Assembly (NCBI RefSeq): GCF_000714715.1
Contig: NZ_JMFO01000013.1
Location: 1 to 64,000 of the forward strand
Direction of reading: 5' to 3'
Origin: Candidatus Magnetobacterium casense
GTDB lineage: Bacteria > Nitrospirota > Thermodesulfovibrionia > Thermodesulfovibrionales > Magnetobacteriaceae
DNA length: 64,000 nucleotides
Made by a program: the position numbers and the translations under genes. The first letter of the stretch is position 1, and each line of letters starts with the position of its first letter. Of the stretch, positions 26,039 through 35,441 are shown piece by piece. The notes beneath the pieces are model-generated. The model made no database searches and had not been told where the DNA came from. It saw only the letters and a list, made by a program, of their open reading frames with translations.

Positions 26039-26410
26039 ATGCCTTTTAAAGGAGCACCCGGTGGTACACAACACGTTATAGTTCAGTGTACCATGTTGCT
26101 GATACTATCGAACGTGTTTATGACGTTTGCCTGGTACAGTCACCTCAAACACCTGCAGGGTAGACCGTGGTATGTTGCAGCCCTGATCAGTTGGGGCATT
26201 GCCCTGTTTGAGTACCTGATCCAGGTGCCGGCAAACCGGATCGGCTTTGACGTCATGACCCTGCCACGTCTGAAGATACTACAGGAGGTCATTACGTTGA
26301 GCGTGTTTGTACCATTTGCCGTGTTTTACATGGAACAGCCTGTGAAGCTGGACTACCTGTGGGCTGCACTGTGTCTGTCGGGGGCGGTGTATTTCGTCTT
26401 TCGCTCATAA
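26039..26410 (+). CDS. DMT-family/DUF486 membrane protein
   Basis: About 123 residues with four membrane segments. LLILSNVFMTFAWYSHLKHL near the N-terminus and FEYLIQVPANRIGF are clear DUF486 signatures, and the C-terminus (YLWAALCLSGAVYFVFRS) ends as that family does. It is a putative small inner-membrane transporter-like protein of unknown substrate. The start is uncertain: ATG 26039 is used here; ATG 26093 would begin directly at the first membrane segment, and AAAGGAG at 26048-26054 fits neither well. It overlaps the 5' end of the TPR membrane gene that follows. Confidence 0.75.
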   Translation: MPFKGAPGGTQHVIVQCTMLLILSNVFMTFAWYSHLKHLQGRPWYVAALISWGIALFEYLIQVPANRIGFDVMTLPRLKILQEVITLSVFVPFAVFYMEQPVKLDYLWAALCLSGAVYFVFRS

Positions 26411-26477
26411 TCGCCCCGGAGAGCAGAGTCGTTACGCTTCTTTCGAGTCGTTTATCCACAGGCCGATTGTTGCCCTG

Positions 26478-28334
26478 TTGCTCATAGTGACCGTTGCCGC
26501 CCTTGCGTATTCCAACACACTGCATGGACCGTTTGTCTTTGACGATACCCACAACATCGTTGACAATCCGCTGATTAAAGATATGCGTTACTTTACGGAC
26601 TCCCATGCCGTTGACGGCAGCACTGCGGGAAAAGGCATGAAGTATTTCTTCAGAGACAGACTGTTTGGCTTTTTCACCATCGCCGTCAACTATACGCTCG
26701 GAGGTCTTGACGTCACAGGCTATCATCTGTTCAACATCACGGTCCACATAATCAATGCCCTGCTCGTGTACTGGCTGATACTGCTGACACTTGCCACCCC
26801 CTGCCACGCAACAACAGACCCACGCCGTAGCTCCATAGCCCTGCTGTGTGCCCTTGTCTTTGTCTCCCATCCGGTGCAGACCCAGGCGGTTACATACGTC
26901 ATTCAGAGGTTTGCATCCCTGGCAACCTTGTGTTATCTCCTTGCCCTGGTGTTATACGTAAAGTCGAGACTTACGCAATTCAGCGTCACACGGTATGCAA
27001 CGTATGTGTTGTCAATCCTGTCAGCATTGGCGGCCATGAAGACAAAGGAGATAGCCTTTACCCTGCCTGTAATCATTGTGCTGTTTGAGGCTTTCTTTCT
27101 TGGGGGTAACCTGCGTACACGGATTGTCTGGCTTATCCCCATAGCCCTTACCATGCTTGTCATACCGCTGTCACACGTTGGAGGGGTGGACTCGGCATCG
27201 GGGTTAGCTACATTCGATGAGGTCATGAGGGTGGAGAGTCATACGTCGAGGTGGCAATACCTGATCACGCAATTCAGGGTGCTTGTGACCTACATACGCC
27301 TGTTGCTGCTGCCCGTCAACCAGAACATGGACTACGATTACCCCGTTTACGGGACGTTCCTTGCACCGGAGGTCTTTGTCTCTGCCGTGTTTGTGCTGTC
27401 GTTGTTTGCCCTGGGCATATACCTGTATCGCCGTTGGGCCATAGACAAGACGCAGAACGGTCGCAGGGTCAGGTTGGTCTCTTTTGGGATAATATGGTTT
27501 TTTGTAACACTTTCGGTAGAGTCAAGCATCATCCCCATAAGGGATGTAATCTTTGAGCACAGGCTGTATCTACCCTCAGTGGGATTTATCACTGCCCTTA
27601 CAACGGCATGTGTGATAGCGGCAGAGAGGTTTATCGGTAAAACAAAAGGCATTGCGGCAAGCCTCATAGCGTGTGCGATTGTGATATCGCTGTCCGTTGC
27701 AACCTACAAGAGAAACTACATCTGGCAGGATGCAACACGCCTGTGGGAAGACACTGCCCGCAAGAGCCCCGGCAAGGTGCGTCCCCACAACAGCCTTGGC
27801 AGCCTCTACATGAGGGCGGGCAGGTTCGATGACGCTATCAGGGAGTACCAATCCGCACTGACCATCAATCCCAACTACGCCGAAACACACTTTAACCTCG
27901 GCAGCGTCTATGCCGCAACGGGGAGGCAAGAGGAGGCCATAGCGGCATACCAGACCGCTATCGGATTAAGCCCCGGTTATGCCGATGCCTACAACAACCT
28001 TGGCGTTGTCTATGACCAGCAGGGGCGGCTCGATGAGGCCATAGCGCAGTACGCCATCGCCCTGAGGCTTGCCCCCAACTCTGCCCAGGTACACAACAAC
28101 ATCGGCAAGGTATACGACAGTCAGGGACGTTATGAGGAGGCCATTTCCGAGTTCAAGGTTGCCCTGGAGCTTAAGCCCGATTATCCGATGGCACTCAACA
28201 ACCTTGGCAACGTTTATTTCAAGCAGGGATGTTTCAACGAGGCTGTTTCCCGGTACACGACAGCCCTTGAGATTGACCCGGGCTTCTCCCTGGCACGGCA
28301 AAATTTGGAGTTGATAAGGAACCAGCCCCCCTGA
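26478..28334 (+). CDS. Multi-pass membrane protein with C-terminal TPRs (TMTC/DUF1736-like), paralog 2
   Basis: 618 residues if begun at TTG 26478. It is clearly paralogous to the gene at 10117: SNTLHGPFVFDDTHNIVDNP, YHLFNITVHIINALLVYWLI, FVSHPVQTQAVTYVIQRFAS and FEHRLYLPSVGF match segment by segment. About ten membrane helices are followed by five TPRs (residues ~465-610). The match to the paralog extends upstream of the TTG (FIHRPIVALLLIVTVAALAY in frame), so the real start is probably about 10-25 codons earlier, inside the end of the DUF486 gene, yet no ATG, GTG or TTG is in frame there. Either a rare start is used or the 5' end is altered. Likely a glycosyltransferase-like membrane enzyme (inferred). 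Confidence 0.75.
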   Translation: MLIVTVAALAYSNTLHGPFVFDDTHNIVDNPLIKDMRYFTDSHAVDGSTAGKGMKYFFRDRLFGFFTIAVNYTLGGLDVTGYHLFNITVHIINALLVYWLILLTLATPCHATTDPRRSSIALLCALVFVSHPVQTQAVTYVIQRFASLATLCYLLALVLYVKSRLTQFSVTRYATYVLSILSALAAMKTKEIAFTLPVIIVLFEAFFLGGNLRTRIVWLIPIALTMLVIPLSHVGGVDSASGLATFDEVMRVESHTSRWQYLITQFRVLVTYIRLLLLPVNQNMDYDYPVYGTFLAPEVFVSAVFVLSLFALGIYLYRRWAIDKTQNGRRVRLVSFGIIWFFVTLSVESSIIPIRDVIFEHRLYLPSVGFITALTTACVIAAERFIGKTKGIAASLIACAIVISLSVATYKRNYIWQDATRLWEDTARKSPGKVRPHNSLGSLYMRAGRFDDAIREYQSALTINPNYAETHFNLGSVYAATGRQEEAIAAYQTAIGLSPGYADAYNNLGVVYDQQGRLDEAIAQYAIALRLAPNSAQVHNNIGKVYDSQGRYEEAISEFKVALELKPDYPMALNNLGNVYFKQGCFNEAVSRYTTALEIDPGFSLARQNLELIRNQPP

Positions 28335-28404
28335 CCACTTTATATGCATTTTTATTACCACTTGTTATCCACCAAAATTTTATGCACCCAGGCAATTGGG
28401 TAGC

Positions 28405-28433
28405 TTTACTTATTTTATTGTTTCGGGTATAAT
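28405..28433 (+). promoter_or_regulatory. Promoter of nuoGHIJ
   Basis: TTTACT (28405-28410), 17 bases, TATAAT (28428-28433). The ATG of nuoG is at 28446, so the leader would be about six bases and there is no ribosome site. Confidence 0.5.
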
Positions 28434-28445
28434 ATCCAATCAACA

Positions 28446-31064
28446 ATGATAAAGCTAACGATAAATGACATAGAGGTATCGGTTGAAACACCGGTAACGA
28501 TACTGGAGGCCGCCCAGGGCGTAGGGATAAAGATACCGACGCTGTGCCACTTCAAGGGACTGGAACCCTACGGTGGATGCCGCATGTGCCTTGTGGAGAT
28601 CGAGCGGCTCAATCGCTTTCAGACCTCATGCACCGTCCATGTAACCGACGGCATGGTGGTCAGGACGGAGACGGAGGCCATACGTGCAACCAGACGTGCA
28701 ATGCTCGAGTTCCTGCTCATCAACCACCCGCTGGACTGTGCCGTGTGCGACAAGGCCGGTGAGTGTGTCCTTCAGGACCTGGTTGTGCAGTACGGGGCCG
28801 CCGAAGGGAGATTCGCCGAGGGCAAACGCACACATCCGGAGAACTTTAACGACCCCTTCATCGTCAGAAACATGGAACGTTGCATCCTGTGTTCCAGGTG
28901 CGTGCGGATGTGCAATGACGTCCAGGGGGCATATGCAATAGCGATCACGGGCAGAGGGAGTAAGTCCTTCGTTGAGCCGTTTTCGGGAGGCCGCTACAAC
29001 TGTGAGTACTGCGGCAACTGCCTGACGGTTTGTCCCGTCGGTGCAATTACGTCAAGGCCGCATCGGCACAGCTACCGCCCCTGGTACGTCGAGGGCGAAG
29101 TAAAGACTGTGTGCGGATTCTGCGGCGTGGGATGCAACATGGTACTACAACTGCGTGGCGGATCGATCATGAGAACCATGCCCGACCTCACGGGCGGTCT
29201 CAACAGAGGACTCCTGTGCGTCAGAGGGCGATTTGGTTACGACTACGTTGACAGTGACGAACGCCTCAATACACCGCTCATCCGAAAGAGTGGCCAACTG
29301 GTGCCGGTTACCTGGCAGGAGGCCATCTCCTATGTCGCCCAAAGGTTCAAGGACGTCAAAAAAGACCACGGCAGCAAGGCCATCGCAGCCATTGCTTCGC
29401 CACGCTGTACCAACGAAGACAACTACATGCTCCAGAAGTTCATGCGTTTTATCCTGGGCACTAACAATATAGATTCAACGGCACGGTTTTATTATTCCCC
29501 GGTGCAGACCTACTTGGAGAGTATGCTTGGTGTCGGTGTAACGGCCAACCTGCTGCACGGTATCGAGCGCTCCAATGGCGTGCTGGTCATCGGAGGCGAC
29601 CCCACGGCGGTTAATCCCATAATGGGGGTACAGGTGAGGCTGGCCTGGAGGCACGGTGCCAAGGTCATCGTAGTTGGTTCCCCCGGCGGACTGAAGATGT
29701 TTACGGACTACGAGGTAATCCCCGCCCTGTATGCCGAGGAGGTTGTCCTGTGCGCCATTGTCGGCAAGGTCGCAAAACGCAAGGGGTTAAGAGGCGAAAG
29801 CTATCTCATTGAGGATAAGATAAATGCCCTCAGGCTGCCATCGGCAAAAGACCTTAATCCTGCCGGACTGACGGAGGACGTCATAGACCGTGTGGTCGAT
29901 GACCTGTGTGCAATGAAGACCCCGGTTATTATCGTGGGACAGGATATATGTCAGGGCGAAAGGGTGTCCAAGAAGGTGTTTCTGGTTGGGGCTATAGCGT
30001 ATCTGTTAAACGGCAGGATATTTCTGATGTCGGACCGTCCCAATTACCAGGGCGTAGTTGACATGGGTTGTGTGCCGGACATGTTGCCCGGGGGCAGACC
30101 CGTTGAGTTGGGCGCCATCGAGCGCAAGATAAAGGACACCATTGGTGGTGCAATCCCCGAAGAAAAAGGACTCAACGCCTTTGAGATCATAGAACACGGA
30201 CAGAGCGGCACCCTAAAGGCGCTCTACATAATGGGCGAAAATCCGACGTTCAACTTCCCCGACAGACAAAAGACCCAAGAGGCAATAAACAACACAGATT
30301 TTGTAGTGGTTCAGGATATATTTATGACGGAGACGGCCAAACTGGCCGATGTCGTCCTACCCGCTGCGGCGTGGTCTGAAAAAGACGGCACCTACACCAA
30401 CCTCGAACGCAGGATTCAGCGCCTGAGAAAGGGTAAGACGGTCTCTGCCGGCAAACCCGACTGGCGGATCGTTGCCGACGTAGCCAGGGCGCTTGGTATG
30501 AAGGAAAACTATACGGACGTGCGTGGTCTCTGGGCGGAGATAACACAGATATCACCGCTGCACTTTGGCCTGACCTATGAGGAACTCAACACCGGACAAA
30601 CCATCTGGCCATACAACGGCAAGTCCCTCAGAACGGGTGAGATAGACTTTGACGTCGAGGGCATAGACGACATGCCAATACCGGAGTACTGCCACAGCGA
30701 ATTCCCAGGGATGCACCTGCTGTCCGAAAGACACCTCTATCACAGCGGTACAATAACAACCAGGTCCAAGGCCATCTTGGGCATATATCCGGAGCCATAC
30801 GTGCTCATAAATCACAAACACGCCCAACTCTATGCCACCGATGCTGCACGCCCCCTCGCTGATGGCGAAAGGGTCACGGTGTACACGACCGAAGGTGAGG
30901 TGGAGACCGTTGTTAAGCTCGATAAGGACGTCCCGGACTGTGTTGTACTGATGTCCAACACGTTTGAAAAGGCAGGCAGCCTGGGGTTGTTAAACTATCA
31001 CATTGATCCGGTGCTGGGCTGTCTCTGCCTGGATGCAACCGCAGTACGTATAGAACGGATATAA
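28446..31064 (+). CDS. nuoG: NADH-quinone oxidoreductase subunit G
   Basis: 872 residues. The N-terminal [2Fe-2S] domain has CHFKGLEPYGGCRMCLVEI; the next cluster region has HPLDCAVCDKAGEC; two ferredoxin-like [4Fe-4S] motifs follow (CILCSRCVRMC and CEYCGNCLTVCPVGAI). A further cluster CGFCGVGCNM opens the molybdopterin-oxidoreductase-like domain that fills the rest. In complex I this subunit carries electrons from the NADH side to quinone; the molybdopterin fold is usually empty. The CxxCxxxC extra cluster and long C-terminus also resemble formate-dehydrogenase-type proteins, but the nuoHIJ genes that follow settle the assignment. First gene of the operon. Confidence 0.9.
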   Translation: MIKLTINDIEVSVETPVTILEAAQGVGIKIPTLCHFKGLEPYGGCRMCLVEIERLNRFQTSCTVHVTDGMVVRTETEAIRATRRAMLEFLLINHPLDCAVCDKAGECVLQDLVVQYGAAEGRFAEGKRTHPENFNDPFIVRNMERCILCSRCVRMCNDVQGAYAIAITGRGSKSFVEPFSGGRYNCEYCGNCLTVCPVGAITSRPHRHSYRPWYVEGEVKTVCGFCGVGCNMVLQLRGGSIMRTMPDLTGGLNRGLLCVRGRFGYDYVDSDERLNTPLIRKSGQLVPVTWQEAISYVAQRFKDVKKDHGSKAIAAIASPRCTNEDNYMLQKFMRFILGTNNIDSTARFYYSPVQTYLESMLGVGVTANLLHGIERSNGVLVIGGDPTAVNPIMGVQVRLAWRHGAKVIVVGSPGGLKMFTDYEVIPALYAEEVVLCAIVGKVAKRKGLRGESYLIEDKINALRLPSAKDLNPAGLTEDVIDRVVDDLCAMKTPVIIVGQDICQGERVSKKVFLVGAIAYLLNGRIFLMSDRPNYQGVVDMGCVPDMLPGGRPVELGAIERKIKDTIGGAIPEEKGLNAFEIIEHGQSGTLKALYIMGENPTFNFPDRQKTQEAINNTDFVVVQDIFMTETAKLADVVLPAAAWSEKDGTYTNLERRIQRLRKGKTVSAGKPDWRIVADVARALGMKENYTDVRGLWAEITQISPLHFGLTYEELNTGQTIWPYNGKSLRTGEIDFDVEGIDDMPIPEYCHSEFPGMHLLSERHLYHSGTITTRSKAILGIYPEPYVLINHKHAQLYATDAARPLADGERVTVYTTEGEVETVVKLDKDVPDCVVLMSNTFEKAGSLGLLNYHIDPVLGCLCLDATAVRIERI

Positions 31065-31067
31065 ATT

Positions 31068-32111
31068 ATGGATATAGAACTGACAAGGGATTTAATAGGG
31101 CTTTTGAAAGACGTTGGGATTATCGTCTTTAAGATAGCCGTGGTGCTTGCCGCCGTGATGGGACATGTGGCGTATGCTACGTACTTTGAAAGGAAGATCA
31201 TCGCCAGGATGCAGATGCGTCTGGGACCAATGATCGTAGGCCCCTATGGAATACTACAGCCAATTGCCGACGGAATAAAGTCCTTCTTCAAAGAGGACAT
31301 TATACCGACCAACGCGGATAAACCGATATTTTTCATGGCACCCGTCTTTGGACTGATGGCGGCACTGACAACACTGGCCGTGATCCCGTTTTATGACGGC
31401 TTTGTCATCAGCAATATAAACATCAGCCTGCTTTTTATCTTTGCTATGTCCTCGCTGGGGACATACGGGATAATCCTCGCCGGTTGGGCGTCCAACTCCA
31501 AGTACCCGTTCCTGGGTGCGTTGAGGTCCTCGGCGCAGGTGATCAGCTATGAGGTCTCCCTTGGCCTGAGTCTTGTGGGGGTAATGATCATGGCCGGCTC
31601 GCTCAATCTCACCGACATCGTCCACGCACAACAGCGATACCCCGGGGGATTGTACATCGTACCGCAGATTATCGGCTTTTTTATCTTCGTAATCTCCGCT
31701 ATCGCCGAAACCAACCGAACGCCGTTTGACCTGCCGGAGGCCGAAACAGAACTCGTAGGCGGTTTCTTTACCGAATACAGCGGGATGCGATTTGCACTGT
31801 TCTTCATGGCCGAGTACACGGGGATGATCATTATGTCTTCGTTGGCCGTGTTGTGTTTCCTTGGCGGATGGACGTTGCCGGCATTTGTCTTGAATTTGCT
31901 GCCATTTCTTGGAATGATACCGGGGATCGTGTGGTTCTTGCTCAAACTGTATGCGTGCATATTCTTCTACTACTGGATACGGGCAACCATCCCCAGGTAC
32001 AGATATGACCAGTTGATGGCCATCGGGTGGAAGTTGTTGATCCCCCTGGCACTGGCCAATATTATCATAACCGCATTAATGAAGCTCTGGCTCACAAGTG
32101 GCCGAGTCTGA
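31068..32111 (+). CDS. nuoH: NADH-quinone oxidoreductase subunit H
   Basis: 347 residues, eight or so membrane helices. ERKIIARMQMRLGPMIVGPY, GILQPIADGIKSFFKEDI and IAETNRTPFDLPEAETELVG are complex I subunit H signatures; the last forms part of the quinone chamber. It begins four bases after nuoG. Full length. It couples electron transfer to proton pumping at the join of the two arms of complex I. Confidence 0.95.
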   Translation: MDIELTRDLIGLLKDVGIIVFKIAVVLAAVMGHVAYATYFERKIIARMQMRLGPMIVGPYGILQPIADGIKSFFKEDIIPTNADKPIFFMAPVFGLMAALTTLAVIPFYDGFVISNINISLLFIFAMSSLGTYGIILAGWASNSKYPFLGALRSSAQVISYEVSLGLSLVGVMIMAGSLNLTDIVHAQQRYPGGLYIVPQIIGFFIFVISAIAETNRTPFDLPEAETELVGGFFTEYSGMRFALFFMAEYTGMIIMSSLAVLCFLGGWTLPAFVLNLLPFLGMIPGIVWFLLKLYACIFFYYWIRATIPRYRYDQLMAIGWKLLIPLALANIIITALMKLWLTSGRV

Positions 32112-32129
32112 ATACATCAGGAGTGCAAG

Positions 32130-32846
32130 GTGAATACAACAGACGAACAAGGCGATAAATACGTAAAGGTAGTTAGCAGGATAGAGCCGGGCTTTCTATC
32201 CAGACTCATCAAGACGGTGTTTTTCACGGAGATACTCCAGGGGATGAAGCTGACCCTTACAACGGCGTTTAAGAAACCCGTGACGAAGCAGTATCCCAAG
32301 GAAAAACGCCAGGCCCGGTCAGGGTTTCGCGGTATGCACGCCCTCGTGCGAGACCCCGCCACCGGTAAGGCCAAGTGTGTTGGCTGTGGCCTGTGTGCGG
32401 CGGTGTGTCCCTCCAGGTGCATCAACATCTACACGTCTGAGGGCCCCAACCACGAAAAAGTCGTAGACCGCTACGAACTCGATATCCTGAGATGCCTGTA
32501 CTGCTCCCTGTGCGTAGAGGCATGTCCCTTTGGGGCCGTCGTGATGACGGAACACTACGAGTATTCCGATTACTCAAAGGATTCGTTCTTCCTGACCATA
32601 CCGACCTTGCTCGACAACTGGGACAAGTACATGGAAGGCGCTAAGGGAACCTTCTACCTCGACAACTTCTGGCGCCCAAAGACCAAAGACTTTGCCACCC
32701 CGCAAGAGCAGGCCGTTTTCAGACCCAGGGGGGCAAGTGAACCGACATCCCCTGCCGTACCATCCAAAGTATCGGCACCATCCCTGCCTCCGGGCAATAC
32801 GGTTGACGAGCCGTCTGCCGGTGAATCGCAGGACAAGGGGGCGTAG
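32130..32846 (+). CDS. nuoI: NADH-quinone oxidoreductase subunit I
   Basis: 238 residues from GTG 32130, seven bases after GGAG. Two [4Fe-4S] motifs are seen: CVGCGLCAAVCPSRCINIY and CLYCSLCVEACPFGAVVM. A preceding SRIEPGFLSRLIKTVF helix and the tail after YEYSDYSK match NuoI. The C-terminus carries about 45 extra residues rich in Pro, Ser and Ala, beyond the usual length, probably disordered. It is followed with no gap by nuoJ. Confidence 0.93.
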   Translation: MNTTDEQGDKYVKVVSRIEPGFLSRLIKTVFFTEILQGMKLTLTTAFKKPVTKQYPKEKRQARSGFRGMHALVRDPATGKAKCVGCGLCAAVCPSRCINIYTSEGPNHEKVVDRYELDILRCLYCSLCVEACPFGAVVMTEHYEYSDYSKDSFFLTIPTLLDNWDKYMEGAKGTFYLDNFWRPKTKDFATPQEQAVFRPRGASEPTSPAVPSKVSAPSLPPGNTVDEPSAGESQDKGA

Positions 32847-33359
32847 ATGATCCAAAAGGTATTCTTTCTCTATCTTGCCTCCGTGTGTGTGCTGGTGTCT
32901 GTGTTGACGGTGACACGGAGAAATGTTATGCACGCCGTGTTGTTTATGCTGCTGTTGTTTTTCCACGTGGCCGGTCTGTATTTGTTTCTGAATGCGGAGT
33001 TCCTGGCCGCCATACAGATTATCATCTATGCCGGGGCAATCATGGTGTTGTTTTTGTTTGTCGTGATGCTGTTAAATCTCAGAGAGGACGAAAAGAGTTC
33101 TCAGTACATCAGGCAGTGGCCGGTGGGGTTGGTTGTCGCACTGTCGGCGATGTTTGTGTTTGTAATGGCAACGTTTTCTCTCAGAACCGGAGAACACGGG
33201 GTATGGAGCATCGACAGGATCAGGGCATTGACTCACACATCCGCACTGGGACGCATCATGTTTACTCAGTACCTGCTGCCATTTGAGATAGCCTCCATGA
33301 TACTGTTGGTCGCCATAGTGGGGGCCATCGTGCTGGCTAAGAAGAGACTCAAAGGTTGA
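32847..33359 (+). CDS. nuoJ: NADH-quinone oxidoreductase subunit J
   Basis: 170 residues with five membrane helices. VTRRNVMHAVLFMLLLFFHV and LAAIQIIIYAGAIMVLFLFVVMLLNL are the conserved NuoJ segments, including the helix with the pi-bulge (YAGAIMVLF). The ATG follows the nuoI stop codon directly. The operon ends here: nuoK, L, M and N do not follow, and a dispersed repeat begins right after the stop. Confidence 0.93.
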   Translation: MIQKVFFLYLASVCVLVSVLTVTRRNVMHAVLFMLLLFFHVAGLYLFLNAEFLAAIQIIIYAGAIMVLFLFVVMLLNLREDEKSSQYIRQWPVGLVVALSAMFVFVMATFSLRTGEHGVWSIDRIRALTHTSALGRIMFTQYLLPFEIASMILLVAIVGAIVLAKKRLKG

Positions 33360-33374
33360 GGTAACAGTACCTAA

Positions 33375-33475
33375 TATATACTGAAATGACACAGGTTTTT
33401 TCAGGCATGATAATTGAGTGTGAAATAATGGGGTCAAGGGGACTTCTTAATGGCCGGGGTGCCTTACCCCCTCCG
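33375..33475 (+). repeat. Dispersed modular repeat, copy D
   Basis: ATACTGAAATGACACAGG, TTTTTTCAGGCATGATAATT, then the core ATGGGGTCAAGGGGAC and CTTCTTAATGGCCGGGGTGC. It matches copy H (53.35 kb) and, reversed, copy C (19.6 kb) through the first 70 bases; the right arm differs. It starts 16 bases after nuoJ. The remaining 150 bases to the next gene are AT-rich with no gene. Confidence 0.8.
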
Positions 33476-33630
33476 CCTTATCTTTCAAAAAATCGTCAAA
33501 CACTATTATATTGCTCCATCGCTTATAGTATATCATCACAGTAGTTTTTTTAGAGCAAGATTTTTTAACCGTTGACTTATCATACCTCTGTTTGCTAACA
33601 TAACGGTAATATAGAATAAGGGGGTATGTT

Positions 33631-33873
33631 ATGAAAAGTGATGTTTTAGATAAAGAATTGAATTATTTTGATTCGATACTGGATGAGTTATTAGGTAAGG
33701 CAGAAAATGAATATGCCCTGATACACGGAGAAGAATTAATAGATACATTTATAGCAAAAGAGGATGCGCTTAAGAGGGGATATCAGCTTTACGAAAGCTC
33801 CCCGTTTTTAGTAAAACAGGTACTAAGATATGAAGAGGTACTGTCTTTTACATCCCGTTTCATAGCTGCATAG
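33631..33873 (+). CDS. Small protein paired with aspartic protease, unknown function
   Basis: 80 residues, acidic and helical: LDKELNYFDSILDELLGKAENEYALIHGEELIDTFIAKEDALKRGYQLYESSPFLVKQV. The phrase 'YALI.G.EL...F....DAL..GY' is the pattern of small DUF5678-like proteins that commonly precede retropepsin-like genes. A ribosome site (GGGGG) lies before ATG 33631. Its stop is four bases before the protease start, so the two form a unit. Role unknown; it may be substrate, chaperone or antitoxin-like partner. Confidence 0.7.
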   Translation: MKSDVLDKELNYFDSILDELLGKAENEYALIHGEELIDTFIAKEDALKRGYQLYESSPFLVKQVLRYEEVLSFTSRFIAA

Positions 33874-33877
33874 TTTA

Positions 33878-34309
33878 ATGCCATCTTTTACTGAGCATAT
33901 ACCAAACCTGCTTAAGATTGGACCGATTGTGGAAGTTCAAATCACTCCGGCAAGGTTATATCGCGAGGTATTAAGAAAAGCTGGAAAGTTAATTCCACTA
34001 CCGGTGAAGGTTGTTGCAATGATTGACACAGGAGCCGCAATCAGTGCTATTACACCTGATGTCATAACGACCTTGGGAATAAACCCTATCGGGAAAATTA
34101 AAATAAGCACACCTACATCCACAGGGGTAGATTGCTATCAATATCATGTCGCAATAGTAATGCCAAATCAAAATACTATAGAAACTACAGAGATCGTAGA
34201 GACGCCATTAGAGGGACAGCATATACAGTGTCTGATTGGCAGGGATATATTAAGACACAGTGTGTTTATTTACAACGGTTCCGAAGGGATCATAACTATA
34301 TGTTTTTAG
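33878..34309 (+). CDS. Retropepsin-like aspartic protease
   Basis: 143 residues. VVAMIDTGAAISAITPDVITTLGI holds the catalytic D-T-G-A of single-domain retropepsins, which work as dimers. CLIGRDILRHSVFIYNG near the end is the matching 'G.D.L' second motif. There is no membrane segment. Such bacterial proteins often sit behind a small helical partner as here; substrates are unknown. Start ATG 33878 is four bases after the partner gene. Confidence 0.75.
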   Translation: MPSFTEHIPNLLKIGPIVEVQITPARLYREVLRKAGKLIPLPVKVVAMIDTGAAISAITPDVITTLGINPIGKIKISTPTSTGVDCYQYHVAIVMPNQNTIETTEIVETPLEGQHIQCLIGRDILRHSVFIYNGSEGIITICF

Positions 34310-34407
34310 GCTAAACTTAGCAGACAGATCATAAAATTCTCTAATGCAATTGCCCTGAAATAAACGCTACCACATTTGAATAGTTTTTTGCTAAACTATC
34401 GGTTCGT

Positions 34408-35436
34408 ATGTTTAAGGAAATCACACGAGCTAACATAAAGCAGTTGAGGCCCTACAGTGCGGTGGAGATACCCTGCCGTATCAAGCTCGACGCCAACGAG
34501 GCCCCTTACGGCCTTGTTCCTGGGCCGGTAGCGGTTGACACCAATCGTTACCCCGATCCGGAGGCCAGGGAGCTTCGTAACCACCTCGCACAAACCCTGG
34601 AGGTCGGTGCCGACAATATACTCTTGGGTAACGGCTCTGACGAGGTCATCTACCACCTGATAACGTCCCTGGGCGGACCAGTCCTCTATCCGACGCCAAC
34701 GTTTGTCATGTACGGCATCATTGCCCAGACCCTCGGAGAGACCTCCGTAGCAGTGCCGTTGGGCGATGACTTCGACCTCGATGCCGGTGCAATGACTGAG
34801 GCCATCAGGAGACACAACCCCAATGTGATATTTCTGAGTTCTCCCAATAACCCGACGGGAAACTCCTTCAGCCTGGAAACCATCCTTGAGATACTGAGCC
34901 TGTCAAGTGGGATCGTTGTAATTGACGAGGCATACCAGCCCTACTCACCAAGACCGAGCGTAGTGTCCATGATATCACGTTATAACAATCTCTACGTGAT
35001 GCGGACTCTCAGCAAGGTGGGACTTGCTGCACTGCGGGTTGGATTTCTTGTGGGAGCGACTGAGGGTATCGAGGAGTTAAACAAGGTGAGGTTGCCCTAC
35101 AACGTCAATGCCCTGTCGCAGCGGATGGCGCTCATGGCCCTGCAGGATGACAGGCTGACAGAGCAAAACACCACAACCGTAATAGCAGAAAGACAACGGC
35201 TATTTGAAGGACTGGCACGCCTCAACGGCATAACCGCCTATCCCTCCGATGCCAACTTCATCCTGATAAAAACAGCCGATGCAAAGACGCTCCACCAGAG
35301 GCTGCTGCAATCCGGCATCCTGCTCAAGGACATGACAAGCACCCTGGAAAACTGTCTGCGCATCACCATCGGCAGACCGGAGGAAAACACCGAACTGCTC
35401 AAGGCGATGGCAGAGGCCAGAGATACAACTCTGTGA
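34408..35436 (+). CDS. hisC: Histidinol-phosphate aminotransferase
   Basis: 342 residues, fold-type I PLP enzyme. KLDANEAPYG, NRYPDPEAREL, GNGSDEVIYHL, SSPNNPTGNSF and the PLP lysine in RTLSKVGLAALRVGF are the family hallmarks. It converts imidazole acetol phosphate to histidinol phosphate using glutamate. No other his genes are nearby. Length is normal. Confidence 0.93.
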   Translation: MFKEITRANIKQLRPYSAVEIPCRIKLDANEAPYGLVPGPVAVDTNRYPDPEARELRNHLAQTLEVGADNILLGNGSDEVIYHLITSLGGPVLYPTPTFVMYGIIAQTLGETSVAVPLGDDFDLDAGAMTEAIRRHNPNVIFLSSPNNPTGNSFSLETILEILSLSSGIVVIDEAYQPYSPRPSVVSMISRYNNLYVMRTLSKVGLAALRVGFLVGATEGIEELNKVRLPYNVNALSQRMALMALQDDRLTEQNTTTVIAERQRLFEGLARLNGITAYPSDANFILIKTADAKTLHQRLLQSGILLKDMTSTLENCLRITIGRPEENTELLKAMAEARDTTL

Positions 35437-35441
35437 TGAAA

